This document shows positions 15,595 to 24,470 of a stretch of DNA of 64,000 bases, piece by piece. Source of the stretch: Roseateles_B sp051857535 (GTDB taxonomy: Bacteria > Pseudomonadota > Gammaproteobacteria > Burkholderiales > Burkholderiaceae_C). How positions within the stretch are numbered: position 1 is the first letter of the stretch; each line of letters opens with the position of its first letter. The translations under genes and the position numbers were made by a program. The notes under the pieces are model-generated. The model made no database searches. It worked only from the letters and a program-made list of their open reading frames with translations, and was not told the origin of the DNA. Where the stretch lies: positions 186,001 through 250,000 of the forward strand of contig NZ_JBPZGY010000005.1 in NCBI RefSeq assembly GCF_051857535.1. Direction: 5' to 3'.

Positions 15595-17589
15595 ATGCAG
15601 TACTTCGTCACGGGCGCCACAGGCTTCATCGGCAAGCGGCTGGTCAGGAAGCTCCTGGCCAGGCGCGGCAGCACGGTGTACTTCCTGATGCGCGAGGAAA
15701 GCCGCGACAAGCTGCCCGAGCTGCTGGCCTACTGGGGCGTCAGCAAGAGCCGGGCGATTGCGGTCTACGGCGACCTCACCGGGCGCAAGCTGGGCGTCAG
15801 CAGCGAGGACATCAAGAGCCTCAAGGGTCAGATCGACCACCTCTACCACCTTGCCGCCGTCTACGACCTGAAGGCGGACGAGGAAAGCCAGGTCCGCACC
15901 AACATCGAGGGCACACGCAACATGCTGGACTTTGCCGCGGCCATCGACGCCGGGCATGTGCACCATGTGTCCTCCATCGCCGCGGCCGGCCTCTACGAAG
16001 GCGTGTTCCGCGAAGACATGTTTGACGAGGCGGAAAACCTCGATCACCCCTACTTCATGACCAAGCACGAGAGCGAGAAGCTCGTGCGCAAGGACTGCAA
16101 GAAGCCCTGGACCGTCTACCGCCCCGCCATGGTGGTGGGGGACTCGCAGACCGGCGAGATGGACAAGGTCGACGGCCCCTACTACTTCTTCAAGCCCATC
16201 CAGCGCCTGCGCCAGATCCTGCCGCCCTGGATGCCCTCCATCGGCCTGGAAGGCGGTCGCGTCAACATCGTGCCCGTGGACTACGTGGTCAACGCCCTGG
16301 ACCACATCAGCCACCATGTGAAGGCGGGCGGCGGCTGCTACCACCTCGTGGACCCGGTGGGCTACCGCGTGGGCGATGTGCTGGACATCTTCTCCAAGGC
16401 CGCGCATGCGCCCAAGATGAACCTCTTCGTGAATGCGGCCCTGCTGGGCTTCATCCCCAAGAGCGTCAAGAAGGGCCTGATGGCGCTGGCGCCGGTGCGC
16501 CGCATCCGCCAGGCCGTGATGAAGGACCTCGGCCTGCCCGAGGACATGTTCACCTTCATCAACTACCCCACGCGCTTCGACTGCCGCGAGACCGACAAGG
16601 CGTTGAAGGGGTCAGGTATTGCCTGCCCCAATCTGCATGACTACGCCTGGCGCCTGTGGGACTACTGGGAGCGCCATCTCGACCCGGACCTCTTCATCGA
16701 CCGCAGCCTGCGCGGCGCGACCGGCGGCAAGGTCGTGCTGGTGACGGGCGGCTCCTCCGGCATTGGCCTGGCCGCGGCCAAGAAGTTTGCCGAGGCCGGC
16801 GCCATCACCATCATCTGCGCCCGCGACGAGGGCAAGCTGGACGAGGCCGTGAAGGAGATCCGCGAGCACGCCGGCAAGGGTGCTCAGGTGCACAGCTACT
16901 CGGCCGACATCGCCAACGAGGAGAGCTGCGCCGGCATGATCGCCTGGATCAACGAGCAGTTCGGCGGCGTCGACTTCCTCATCAACAACGCCGGCCGCTC
17001 CATCCGCCGCGCCATCGAGTCCAGCTACGACCGCTTCCACGACTACGAGCGCACCATGCAGCTGAACTACTTCGGCTGCCTGCGCGTCACCATGGGCCTG
17101 CTGCCGGGCATGGTCGCGAAGAGGAAGGGGCATGTGGTCAACATCTCCTCCATCGGCGTGCTGACCAACGCACCGCGCTTCTCGGCCTACGTGGCCTCCA
17201 AGGCCGCGCTGGACGCCTGGACCCGCTGCGCTTCCAGCGAGTACGCCGACCTGGGCATCACCTTCACCACCATCAACATGCCCCTGGTGCGCACGCCCAT
17301 GATCGCGCCTACCAAGATCTACAACAATGTGCCCACGCTGGCCCCCGAGGAAGCCGCGGACATGATCGCCCAGGCCTGCATCGCCAAGCCCGTGCGCATC
17401 GCCACCCGCCTGGGCATCACTGGCGAGCTGCTGCATGCGCTGATGCCGCGTGTGGCCCAGATCGTGATGAACACCAGCTTCCGCATGTTCCCCGACAGCG
17501 ATGCGGCCAAGGGCGAGAAGGGCGGCAAGCCGCAGCTCTCGCCGGAGGCGATTGCGCTGCAGCAGATGATGCGGGGCATTCACTTCTGA
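15595..17589 (+). CDS. Double-SDR fatty acyl-CoA reductase, alcohol-forming (Marinobacter FAR type)
   Basis: 664 residues made of two dehydrogenase domains. Domain 1, an extended SDR/male-sterility type, starts at the N-terminus with VTGATGFIGK (residues 5-14) and has Tyr153-x3-Lys157. Domain 2, a classical SDR, has TGGSSGIG (384-391), NNAGRS and Tyr532-x3-Lys536. The order, length and many blocks (FRED-MFDEAENLDHPY, INYPTRFD, DYWER-LDPDLF, RFHD-ERTMQLNYFG, NISSIGVLTNAPRFSAYV) match, from memory, the roughly 660-residue Marinobacter enzyme that reduces acyl-CoA through the aldehyde to the fatty alcohol with NADPH. That alcohol is the precursor of wax esters. The assignment rests on recall, not alignment. 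It is divergent from a phasin gene. Confidence 0.85.
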   Translation: MQYFVTGATGFIGKRLVRKLLARRGSTVYFLMREESRDKLPELLAYWGVSKSRAIAVYGDLTGRKLGVSSEDIKSLKGQIDHLYHLAAVYDLKADEESQVRTNIEGTRNMLDFAAAIDAGHVHHVSSIAAAGLYEGVFREDMFDEAENLDHPYFMTKHESEKLVRKDCKKPWTVYRPAMVVGDSQTGEMDKVDGPYYFFKPIQRLRQILPPWMPSIGLEGGRVNIVPVDYVVNALDHISHHVKAGGGCYHLVDPVGYRVGDVLDIFSKAAHAPKMNLFVNAALLGFIPKSVKKGLMALAPVRRIRQAVMKDLGLPEDMFTFINYPTRFDCRETDKALKGSGIACPNLHDYAWRLWDYWERHLDPDLFIDRSLRGATGGKVVLVTGGSSGIGLAAAKKFAEAGAITIICARDEGKLDEAVKEIREHAGKGAQVHSYSADIANEESCAGMIAWINEQFGGVDFLINNAGRSIRRAIESSYDRFHDYERTMQLNYFGCLRVTMGLLPGMVAKRKGHVVNISSIGVLTNAPRFSAYVASKAALDAWTRCASSEYADLGITFTTINMPLVRTPMIAPTKIYNNVPTLAPEEAADMIAQACIAKPVRIATRLGITGELLHALMPRVAQIVMNTSFRMFPDSDAAKGEKGGKPQLSPEAIALQQMMRGIHF

Positions 17590-17622
17590 TGGCGGGCTGA
17601 GTTCTGATAGGGGCCGCTGTGC

Positions 17623-18192
17623 ATGTCCATGCAGACGCCACTGCTCACTTTCCGTCCGATCGACCTCGATCGCCACGGCGCCCTGTGCGTCGAGTTCCGC
17701 GCCGACTCCTATGTCTGCGGAGATGGCGATGATCGCCGCTTCTGGGCTACGGCCGGTCCCGCAGGCGAGGCCTATCTCCAGCGGCTGGCGAGCTACATGG
17801 CAGCGTTACCCGGGAGCTGTGTCCATGCCTGGCTGGGCGATGAGATCGTCGGGCAGATCGAGCTGATTCGCGACCCCGAGGAGCCCTCGGCAGGCAAGGT
17901 GAACCTGTTCTACCTCCGGGCCGACCGCCGAGGGTGCGGTCTGGGCGCCCAGCTGGAGGGTTATGCGCTGACGCTGCTGCGGGATTGCGGCCTGTCAGGC
18001 GCGTGGCTGCGGGTGTCTTCCACCAACGGTCGTGCCCTCGCGTTCTATGCCAGGCATGGCTGGGTCGACAGGGGCAGGGATGTGCAGTTCCCCGACATGC
18101 ACATCATGCGCAAGGCAACGGGGCCGCTCGTTGATGACGCGATGCGGACCGGCGTCGCCCTGCCGGCCACGGCGTGCAGCAGGAAAGCCTGA
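17623..18192 (+). CDS. GNAT family N-acetyltransferase
   Basis: 189 residues. The acetyl-CoA binding motif A is seen as VNLFYLRADRRGCGLGAQLEGYAL (about residues 94-117), preceded by the beta strand VGQIELI. The C-terminal NGRALAFYARHGWVDRGRDVQF is the usual motif B. The substrate is unknown. It begins 33 bases after the acyl-CoA reductase stop on the same strand and could be read through from it. The first two Met codons (MSM) are both possible starts. Confidence 0.88.
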   Translation: MSMQTPLLTFRPIDLDRHGALCVEFRADSYVCGDGDDRRFWATAGPAGEAYLQRLASYMAALPGSCVHAWLGDEIVGQIELIRDPEEPSAGKVNLFYLRADRRGCGLGAQLEGYALTLLRDCGLSGAWLRVSSTNGRALAFYARHGWVDRGRDVQFPDMHIMRKATGPLVDDAMRTGVALPATACSRKA

Positions 18193-18254
18193 ATCGGGCG
18201 GGCGGTCATGTCGCCCCTGGGGCGCCTGCGAGGCCATCGCCACAGGCGCCGTTA

Positions 18255-18596
18255 TCAGCTCTCCGGGTCATGCCCGAACTCTCGCAGCTCCTGCGCACAC
18301 CGGCAGGCCTCGGCGAGCTTCGCGGCCCAATGGAGGGCCGCCTCGCGTGAGGGCAGCTCCAGCACGCAGAAGCCGCCGTCGAAGTCCTTGGTCTGGGGAT
18401 AGGTGTCGTGTGTTGCCGTGCCGTCGGCGGCCACCCTCAGCGGCGGGACGGCCCCGTTGAGACCGCCCGCGAACACGTACACGCCGGCCGCCTTGGCCTC
18501 GCGGATGACCTGGCGCGCGGCTTCGCCCACGGCGGGCAGGTCCTTAGCGGGGACATCCATGGCCTGGGCGGGGAAGGAGATCAGGAATTTCGTCAT
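18255..18596 (-). CDS. YCII/DGPF-domain protein
   Basis: 113 residues. The alpha/beta ferredoxin-like YCII fold is recognised from MTKFLISFPAQAMDVPAKDLPAV, an internal VYVFAGGL strand, and the C-terminal DFDGGFCVLELPSREAALHWAAKLAEAC. That last block matches the pattern of DGPF/YCII proteins often encoded beside ECF sigma factors. No sigma factor gene is adjacent here. Biochemical function is unknown. Confidence 0.82.
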   Translation of the reverse strand: MTKFLISFPAQAMDVPAKDLPAVGEAARQVIREAKAAGVYVFAGGLNGAVPPLRVAADGTATHDTYPQTKDFDGGFCVLELPSREAALHWAAKLAEACRCAQELREFGHDPES

Positions 18597-18768
18597 CGTT
18601 CGGTCCTCCGGGTCTGGCGGGCATTGTCAGGGGAGGGGCGTGCTGTGCGGGCTGGCACCCTGCACCGATCCCGCATCGGCGCTGTCACAAATGATTGCAG
18701 CGAGTGCCCAGCGCCCCTGCTTCAATGCCAGCCGGAGACGCGGCGCCTCTCGTCGCGCGGAGTGAGCC

Positions 18769-20010
18769 ATGCGTAGCAACCAGATCAAGCGGGCGGGCCA
18801 GGCCTCCCTGCTGGCCAGTTCCATCGCCCTTTCAGCCTGCGGTGGTGGCGGTGGCGCCGACGCGCCCTCGCCGGCACCGACCCCGACTCCGACTCCGACG
18901 CCTACACCCACACCCACACCCACACCCACGCCCACGCCCACGCCCACGCCCACGCCCAGCGCTGCTCCCCAGCTCGGCGGCTGCGAGCTCTTCCCCGCCT
19001 CGGCCGTCTTCAACACCCGCATCGACGACGTGCAGCGCTTCCCCGTGCACGCCAGCAGCGCCGGCTGGATCGCCAGCATCGGCGCCACGCGGGCCTTCCA
19101 TCCGGACTGGGGGACGAACGAGAACCCGCAGCAGACGGCCGACTACTACGGCATCCCCTACAACGTGGTGGACGGCAGCAGCACGGCCTCCGCCACGACG
19201 AGCTGGCCCACGGTGGCCTTCAACCCGACCGACCCGCGCGCTGGCAGCGGCGACAGCGCGCCTGACGAGAGCGACTGCGCGACGCCCGTGGCCGGCGGCT
19301 ACGACATCGTGCGCGACTGCACCACGCTGCCTGCCGGTAACCGCCGCTTCCCCTACCCGCGAGACGATCTGCTCAAGGCCGAAGGCGGCGCCTGCAACGA
19401 TGCGCAGCTGTGTGGGGATCGGCACGTCCTGGTCGTCGAGCAGGGCCGCTGCCGGCTGTGGGAGAGCTACGCCAGCTACCAGCTGGGCGGCCAGTGGTAC
19501 GCCTACTCGACCGCCGCATGGGACCTGAAGAGCAACGCCCTGCGCCCCGACACCTGGACCTCGGGCGATGCAGCCGGCCTGCCTCTGCTGCCCCTGCTGG
19601 CGCGCGCCGCCGAGGCCAGCACGGGCGACATCCGCCACGCCTTGCGCGTCACCCTGCGCGACAGCGTCCTGGCCCGCAGCAACGTCTGGCCGGCCCGCCA
19701 CCATGCCGGTGGCGACACCCCGGGCGGCGTGCCCTTCGGCGCCGTCCTGCGCCTGAAGGCCGGCTTCACGCCGCCCGCCTCCTGGAGCGCCCAGGCCAAG
19801 GCCCTGGCCCTGGCCATGCAGCGCTACGGCCTCTATGTGGCGGACATCGGTTCCGACCTCTATGTGCAGGGCGAGCCCAGCGCCCAATGGCAGGACGCGA
19901 CGATCTCGCAACTCAAGACACTCAAGGCCTCGGACTTCGAGTTCGTGGACCTGGGCGCCATCACCCGCGACAGCCGCTTCCGCGGCGGCTCTCTCCAGGC
20001 GAGCTGGTAG
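18769..20010 (+). CDS. Lipoprotein with (Pro-Thr)n spacer, function unknown
   Basis: 413 residues. The signal peptide ends in the lipobox LSAC (about residue 24) and is followed by GGGGGADAPSP. A run of 13 Pro-Thr pairs (residues 37-62) then forms a stiff spacer, probably through peptidoglycan or away from the outer membrane. The globular part (residues 68-413) starts with CELFPASAVFNTRIDD and has conserved-looking blocks such as HPDWGTNENPQQTADYYGIP and SWPTVAFNPTD. It also has four or more cysteines that could form disulfides. I have seen similar uncharacterised secreted proteins but cannot name a domain. Confidence 0.8.
   Translation: MRSNQIKRAGQASLLASSIALSACGGGGGADAPSPAPTPTPTPTPTPTPTPTPTPTPTPTPTPSAAPQLGGCELFPASAVFNTRIDDVQRFPVHASSAGWIASIGATRAFHPDWGTNENPQQTADYYGIPYNVVDGSSTASATTSWPTVAFNPTDPRAGSGDSAPDESDCATPVAGGYDIVRDCTTLPAGNRRFPYPRDDLLKAEGGACNDAQLCGDRHVLVVEQGRCRLWESYASYQLGGQWYAYSTAAWDLKSNALRPDTWTSGDAAGLPLLPLLARAAEASTGDIRHALRVTLRDSVLARSNVWPARHHAGGDTPGGVPFGAVLRLKAGFTPPASWSAQAKALALAMQRYGLYVADIGSDLYVQGEPSAQWQDATISQLKTLKASDFEFVDLGAITRDSRFRGGSLQASW
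18877..18954 (+). repeat. In-frame hexamer repeat coding (Pro-Thr)13
   Basis: Thirteen CCN-ACN hexamers. The first four vary (CCGACC, CCGACT), then CCCACA repeats give way to CCCACG repeats. Such tracts can change copy number by slippage without breaking the frame, altering the length of the lipoprotein spacer. Confidence 0.85.
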
Positions 20011-20159
20011 GCGCCGCGTGGATCGTCCGTGCAGGCGTCAAGGGCGCTGCGGCCGATGCGCTGACTCTCGGGCAGAGGGTCTTGCCTGAGGACGCAGCCG
20101 CTCATGGGCAACGCCCTGGCGCCCGTGCGGTCGAGGGCGCTTGCCCGCAGGCTGGCGGC

Positions 20160-20777
20160 TCAGCTCTTGTCGCGGCGCTTGAAGAGGTGGATGGCTTCCC
20201 CGCGCGCCAGCATGGCCACCAGCTGGGCGATGCGCCGGGCGCGCGTCACGGGCTTCACGGCGGTCTGGATGCGCCACAGCACGGCGTAGCGATTGCTGGC
20301 ATTGAGGGTCGCAAAGAAGGCTTTGGCATCGGGCGCGGCCTCGAGCGCCGCCAGCAGGTCCTCGGGCACCACGGACGTGCGCGCGCCGTCATAGGCCCGC
20401 GCCCAGCGCCCATCGGCCCGGGCGGCCGCGACCTGCGCCAGGCCAGGTGCCTGCATGCGGCCGGCCTCGATCAGCGCGGCCACCTTCTCGACATTGACCT
20501 TGGACCAGATGCTGCGCGGCCTCCGCAGCGTGAAGCGCTGGAGATAGTGATGGTCATCGAGGCTTTTCTTCTGCCCGTCGATCCAGCCCCAGCACAGCGC
20601 GATCTCCATCGCCTCGGCGTAGCTGACGCTGGGCTCGGGCGCGCCGCGCTTGGCGATCTGGAGCCAGAGGCCGTCAGACTTGGCGTGATGCTTGCGCAGC
20701 CAGGCCTCGAAGGCCCGGGCATTCCCGAACAAGGCCGGTGAGGCAGGGGCTGGAAGCGCTGGCTTGACGGCAGTCAT
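20160..20777 (-). CDS. YdeI/OmpD-associated family protein
   Basis: 205 residues. The YdeI pattern is seen in order: FGNARAFEAWLRKHHAKSDGLWLQIAKR, YAEAMEIALCWGWIDGQKKSLDDHHYLQRFTLRR, SIWSKVNVEKVAALIEAGRM, then a C-terminal helical part with RIAQLVAMLARGE. Family members are linked to peptide and bacteriocin tolerance in enterics, but the biochemical role is unknown. It is divergent from the GntR-ABC operon, and their starts are 95 bases apart. Confidence 0.88.
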   Translation of the reverse strand: MTAVKPALPAPASPALFGNARAFEAWLRKHHAKSDGLWLQIAKRGAPEPSVSYAEAMEIALCWGWIDGQKKSLDDHHYLQRFTLRRPRSIWSKVNVEKVAALIEAGRMQAPGLAQVAAARADGRWARAYDGARTSVVPEDLLAALEAAPDAKAFFATLNASNRYAVLWRIQTAVKPVTRARRIAQLVAMLARGEAIHLFKRRDKS

Positions 20778-20824
20778 GCCGTGCAGTGTGCCGCAAAGAC
20801 CCTTGACGGCCTACGAAGCTCATG

Positions 20825-20847
20825 CTGTACTACGAACACTAGTACAG
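20825..20847. promoter_or_regulatory. Perfect inverted repeat, likely operator of the GntR/YtrA regulator
   Basis: CTGTACTA and TAGTACAG are perfect 8-bp arms around CGAACAC, 25 bases before the GntR start codon and between it and the divergent YdeI gene. YtrA-type GntR regulators bind palindromes of this GTACTA/TAGTAC kind next to their own promoter, so autoregulation of the regulator-ABC operon is likely. AGTAAATACAC just downstream may include the -10. Confidence 0.75.
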
Positions 20848-20871
20848 TAAATACACCACCAGGAGCCGGCC

Positions 20872-21282
20872 ATGTCCCGCACCACGCCCTTGATGATCCA
20901 GATTGCCACCGGCGATCCGCGCCCCATTGCCAAGCAGATCGTCGATGGCGTGCGCCGCGCGATTGCCGCCGGTGAGCTGGAGGTCGGCCAGCAGCTGCCC
21001 AGTGTGCGCGGACTTGCGATGCAATTGATGATCAACCCCAACACCGTCGCCAAGGCCTATGGCGAGCTGGCCGCAGAGGGCTGGCTGGAGGCGCGTCAGG
21101 GCCTGGGTCTCTACGTCGCCGCGCCACGCCAGCGGCTCAGCAAGGGTGAGCGCGAGCGGCGGCTGGACGAGGCGGTGCAGCGCTTCGTCAACGACGTCAT
21201 CGGGCTCGGCTTTCTTCCCGCGAGCGTGCTGTCCCGCGTGGAGCAGGAGCTCGCGCCGCTGGCAGCCAAGAAGTCCGCCTGA
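20872..21282 (+). CDS. GntR family (YtrA subfamily) transcriptional regulator
   Basis: 136 residues. The N-terminal winged helix-turn-helix is RPIAKQIVDGVRRAIAAGELEVGQQLPSVRGLAMQLMINPNTVAKAYGELAAEGWLEARQGLGLYV in outline (residues 16-82). The short C-terminal tail has two helices and no large ligand domain, which defines the YtrA subfamily. These act mostly as repressors of the ABC transporter genes that follow them. AGGAG precedes the ATG. The ABC ATPase gene starts 36 bases downstream. Confidence 0.93.
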   Translation: MSRTTPLMIQIATGDPRPIAKQIVDGVRRAIAAGELEVGQQLPSVRGLAMQLMINPNTVAKAYGELAAEGWLEARQGLGLYVAAPRQRLSKGERERRLDEAVQRFVNDVIGLGFLPASVLSRVEQELAPLAAKKSA

Positions 21283-21318
21283 TCCCTGGGTCCCAGGCCT
21301 CCTCAACAGGATATCTCC

Positions 21319-22320
21319 ATGAATGCCATGTCCGAACAGGCGCAGCTGCGCCTTGTCGAAATGCCCGCGCCGACGGGGGACGGCGGGCCCTCCGAGGGCC
21401 AGACCGCCCCCGCCACGTCAGACTACGTGATCGAGACCGAGCGGCTGTGTCTGCACTACGGCCACAAGCGTGCGCTGCACGAGCTGAGCCTGAAGGTGCC
21501 GCGCGGCCACATCCACGCCATCGTCGGTGCCAATGGTGCGGGCAAGTCCTCGCTGTTCCGGGTGTTGCTGGGCTTCCAGTCGCCCAGCTCCGGCAGCGCG
21601 CGCGTGCTGGGCGTGGCGCCCGAGGCGCTGGCGCCGGCACAGCGCGCGCGCATCGGCTACGTCAACGAGGAACACACCCTGCCCGACTGGCTGCGCGTGG
21701 CCGATGCCGTGGCCATGCAGCAGCGCCAGTACCCGCGCTGGGACCACGCCCGCTACCGGGAGGTCGTCGGCAACTTCCACATCGATCCCGGCCAGCGCAT
21801 CAGCGAGCTCTCACGCGGTGAGCGCGCCGGCCTGAGCCTGGCGATGGCGCTGGCGCAGTCGCCCGAGCTGCTGATCCTGGACGAGCCCACCCTGGGACTG
21901 GACGTGGTTGCCAAGAGAGCCTTCCTGGAGGCGCTGATGTTCTGCAATCTGCAGGGCGCCTGCACCATCGTCTACTGTTCTCACCAGATGGAGGAGATCG
22001 AGCGAGTGGCCGACAACCTCATCATCCTGGAGCGCGGCGAGTTGAAGCACATGTCTGCACCCGACGACTTCTGCGAGCGCGTGCAGCTGTGGGTTGCGGA
22101 CATCCCCTTCGCGGCGCCGTCCCAGCTGCGCGAGCTGCCGGGGCTGCTGCAGCTGCAGAAGATCGACGGCCTGACTCATTGCCTGGTGTTCGAGCAGGGC
22201 GAGGACTTCGGCGAGCACCTCACCAGGCTGGGCGCGCGCTCCGCAAGGCCGATGCCGGTTGGGCTCGACCGAGCGGTGAACGCCTTCCTGTCCCGCAATC
22301 ACGCGGCGCCCCAGCACTGA
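21319..22320 (+). CDS. ABC transporter ATP-binding protein (YtrA-linked)
   Basis: 333 residues. After an N-terminal extension of about 35 residues, the ATPase domain shows Walker A GANGAGKSS (about residues 72-80), the signature LSRGERAGL (about 163) and Walker B LLILDEPTLGLD (about 182), then the H-loop YCSHQMEE. It powers the membrane protein encoded 12 bases downstream and is under the GntR regulator upstream. Substrate is unknown. Similar three-gene sets are involved in export or cell-envelope stress, by inference from the YtrA family. Confidence 0.92.
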   Translation: MNAMSEQAQLRLVEMPAPTGDGGPSEGQTAPATSDYVIETERLCLHYGHKRALHELSLKVPRGHIHAIVGANGAGKSSLFRVLLGFQSPSSGSARVLGVAPEALAPAQRARIGYVNEEHTLPDWLRVADAVAMQQRQYPRWDHARYREVVGNFHIDPGQRISELSRGERAGLSLAMALAQSPELLILDEPTLGLDVVAKRAFLEALMFCNLQGACTIVYCSHQMEEIERVADNLIILERGELKHMSAPDDFCERVQLWVADIPFAAPSQLRELPGLLQLQKIDGLTHCLVFEQGEDFGEHLTRLGARSARPMPVGLDRAVNAFLSRNHAAPQH

Positions 22321-22332
22321 ATCGAGGCCCCC

Positions 22333-24201
22333 ATGTCCATCAACCGAGACCTGTTTCTGGGCGAGCTGCGGCGCTTCCGTCTGCTCGCTGCCCTGCTGGC
22401 TGCTGCGCACCTGCTGGTGCTGCTGTTCCTCAACCGCATGACCGACATGCAGCAGCAGCCTCATGAGGTCGAGCGCCTCTTCATGGCGGTCTATATGGCC
22501 GGCGCCTTTGCGCTGGGGCTCTACCAGCTCGGCGTCTACAGGCGCCCCTCGCGCTGGCTGTGGCTGTTGCACCGGCCGCTGCCGCATCGCGCGATCTGCT
22601 TTTCCATCGTGGCCGCAGCGGCTGTGCTGCTGCTGGTTGCCGTGACGCTGCCCCGGCTGCTCATGCTGGCCGGTGTGGACCTGCTGACGCCGCGGCTCGT
22701 CGATTCACACCACTACCTGATGCCCCTGCACGCCTGGGTGCTGGCCTGCATGGCCTGGGTCGCCGGGGTGTGCACGGTGCTGAGCCCGCGCCCCCTTGCC
22801 ATCGTCGTGGCCATCATCCCTGTCTGGCTGATGTGGTCCTTCGCGGCAAGCCTGCCGCTGCTGATGCTGGAGATCACGGGCCTCGTCTGGCTGCTTGCCG
22901 TTGCGGTTTCGCAGTTCAAACCTGACCGCGAGGCCCCGGTGCGCCATCCGCTGCTCGTCGTGCTGGGTGCACTCCCGCTGCAGATCGGCATCGGCTATGC
23001 CCTGGTGGTGGCGGCCATAGGCTATGAGTTCTTGCTGATGTTTGCCGGCAGGCATTCGCTCAACATGCCGGTGCCGCCGTCGGGGGGCTACACCGAGTCG
23101 CAGCGCATGGAGCCGCGTGAGCTCCTGGCGACACTGCTCAAGCTCAGCGCCGACCCACGGGCGCCGGCCTGGTCCGAGGCCCTGGCCCGGGCTGACGGGC
23201 CCTGGGGGCCCGAGCTCGAGTTCACGCGGCTGCGGGAGTATCCAGTGCGCCACCAGGCCTACCAGCGGCGCCCCCTCCAGTGGGTGGACGACAAGCGCCA
23301 CATCGAATGGACCTTCAGCCACGACGATCTGCTCTTCCACGGTCACGACACCCGCAGCGGCCGGGCGCAGGGCCGCTGGGGTGTGGGCGGGGTCGGGGAC
23401 CTGAGGCCGTTCCCCGCCGTGCCCCTGGTGATCGAGCAGCGCTTCCTGATGACGAGCGACCGGCTCTATGCCATCGACCGCCCCAGCCAGGCCAGCACGG
23501 AGGTCCTGCGCCTGCCGCCTGGCGAGGTCTTCATCGCGCCCCCGGTCTTCGAGCCGGACGGCGCTCACCTGATCGTCGTCAGCAGCGGCGGCCTGCGCGT
23601 CCATGCCCTGGCGCAGGGCCGGGCCGGTGCCCCGCTTGTGCAGCTGCAGCTGCCAGGACTGCCCTTCATGCAGCCGATGCAAACCAGCAGCGGCCACGGC
23701 AGCCTCTCGCGACTGGATCACGTGAAGCTCGGTGATGGCTGGCTCTTCGGCCTGACCTTCGGCGGTTTCTACAAGGGCGAGGCGATCCGCCAACTGCTGG
23801 TCCATGCGGCGCCCGACGGCCGCAGCGAGGTCATGGCCAGCCGGCCGATCAGTGGGGACTTTGGCATGCTCTACGAGAACGTGGCCTGGTGGTTGTCCCC
23901 CCTGCAGTACGCCCTGCGCGAGCTGCCGCATCGCTTGGGCGAGGGCCGCCAACTGCCGGCAGAACTGCTGCCGGCGCGGCCGGCCCGCGTTGTCGTAGCG
24001 GCGCTGCTGCTGCACCTGACTGCCTTGGCGCTGACGCTCTGGTGGCTGCGCGGCAGCTCCCTGTCGACCGGCCGCCGCGCTCTCTGGCTGGCCATGGTGA
24101 TGCCGGGCGGGCTGCCTGCGGCGCTGAGCCTGCTGCTGCTGGAGCGCCGGACGGTCCAGCGTCCGGCACCTGCGCTGCAGGCTGCCCTGCAGCCCGCCTG
24201 A
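22333..24201 (+). CDS. ABC transporter permease with large inserted extracytoplasmic domain
   Basis: 622 residues. Residues 1-245 carry about six hydrophobic segments (for example RLLAALLAAAHLLVLLFL, AVYMAGAFALGLYQLGV, ISVAAAAVLLLV and WLLAVAVSQF). Residues 260-545 form a soluble, beta-rich stretch with WD-like strands (HIEWTFSHDDLLFHGHD, FLMTSDRLYAIDRPSQ, FIAPPVFEPDGAHLIVVSSGGLRVHALA) that is probably periplasmic. Two more membrane segments follow at 560-605. It is the membrane partner of the ATPase 12 bases upstream. The large beta-propeller-like insertion is unusual for a YtrA-linked permease. Confidence 0.8.
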   Translation: MSINRDLFLGELRRFRLLAALLAAAHLLVLLFLNRMTDMQQQPHEVERLFMAVYMAGAFALGLYQLGVYRRPSRWLWLLHRPLPHRAICFSIVAAAAVLLLVAVTLPRLLMLAGVDLLTPRLVDSHHYLMPLHAWVLACMAWVAGVCTVLSPRPLAIVVAIIPVWLMWSFAASLPLLMLEITGLVWLLAVAVSQFKPDREAPVRHPLLVVLGALPLQIGIGYALVVAAIGYEFLLMFAGRHSLNMPVPPSGGYTESQRMEPRELLATLLKLSADPRAPAWSEALARADGPWGPELEFTRLREYPVRHQAYQRRPLQWVDDKRHIEWTFSHDDLLFHGHDTRSGRAQGRWGVGGVGDLRPFPAVPLVIEQRFLMTSDRLYAIDRPSQASTEVLRLPPGEVFIAPPVFEPDGAHLIVVSSGGLRVHALAQGRAGAPLVQLQLPGLPFMQPMQTSSGHGSLSRLDHVKLGDGWLFGLTFGGFYKGEAIRQLLVHAAPDGRSEVMASRPISGDFGMLYENVAWWLSPLQYALRELPHRLGEGRQLPAELLPARPARVVVAALLLHLTALALTLWWLRGSSLSTGRRALWLAMVMPGGLPAALSLLLLERRTVQRPAPALQAALQPA

Positions 24202-24265
24202 GCGACGTGGCGGGGTCGGGGCCTGGCCCCTATCCGCGGACCCTGCCTCCACCAAGAACCAAGAA

Positions 24266-24335
24266 CCAAGAGCGCCCGGCGCAGCCGGCGCTCGCCCCGG
24301 CACGACACCCGAGGGTCCGGCTCCGCCGGCCCTAC
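24266..24335. repeat. 70-bp direct repeat, copy R2 (partial intergenic element)
   Basis: These 70 bases, from CCAAGAGCGCCCGGCG to CCGCCGGCCCTAC, are identical to 24471-24540. They contain the GGCGCAGCCGGCGCTCG hairpin and the GGGTCCGGCTCCGCCGG hairpin of the multi-hairpin element but lack its CCCCC/GGGGG part. The identity indicates a recent duplication. Confidence 0.85.
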
Positions 24336-24470
24336 CGGCATGCTCGCGAGGCGCCATGTGCTCAAGTGCCCCGCGCTTCCCCGACCTGGCCAATCGCCAC
24401 GAACCAAGCGTCACGCCCAAGCCCGACCGACCGCCCGCCCGCCCATCCACCCGCCCGCCCACCCGACCCT

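Noticed and set aside
16608..16629. GGGGTCAGGTATTGCC inside the acyl-CoA reductase as a repeat insertion
   Set aside because: Compared from memory with the Marinobacter enzyme, the surrounding residues (ALKGSGIACPNL) align without a gap, so this copy is probably native coding sequence that happens to resemble the word, or was converted without insertion.
24425..24470. CCGCCC/CCACCC tract as a CRISPR-like or tandem array
   Set aside because: Units are irregular and short with no spacers. It is simple low-complexity sequence.
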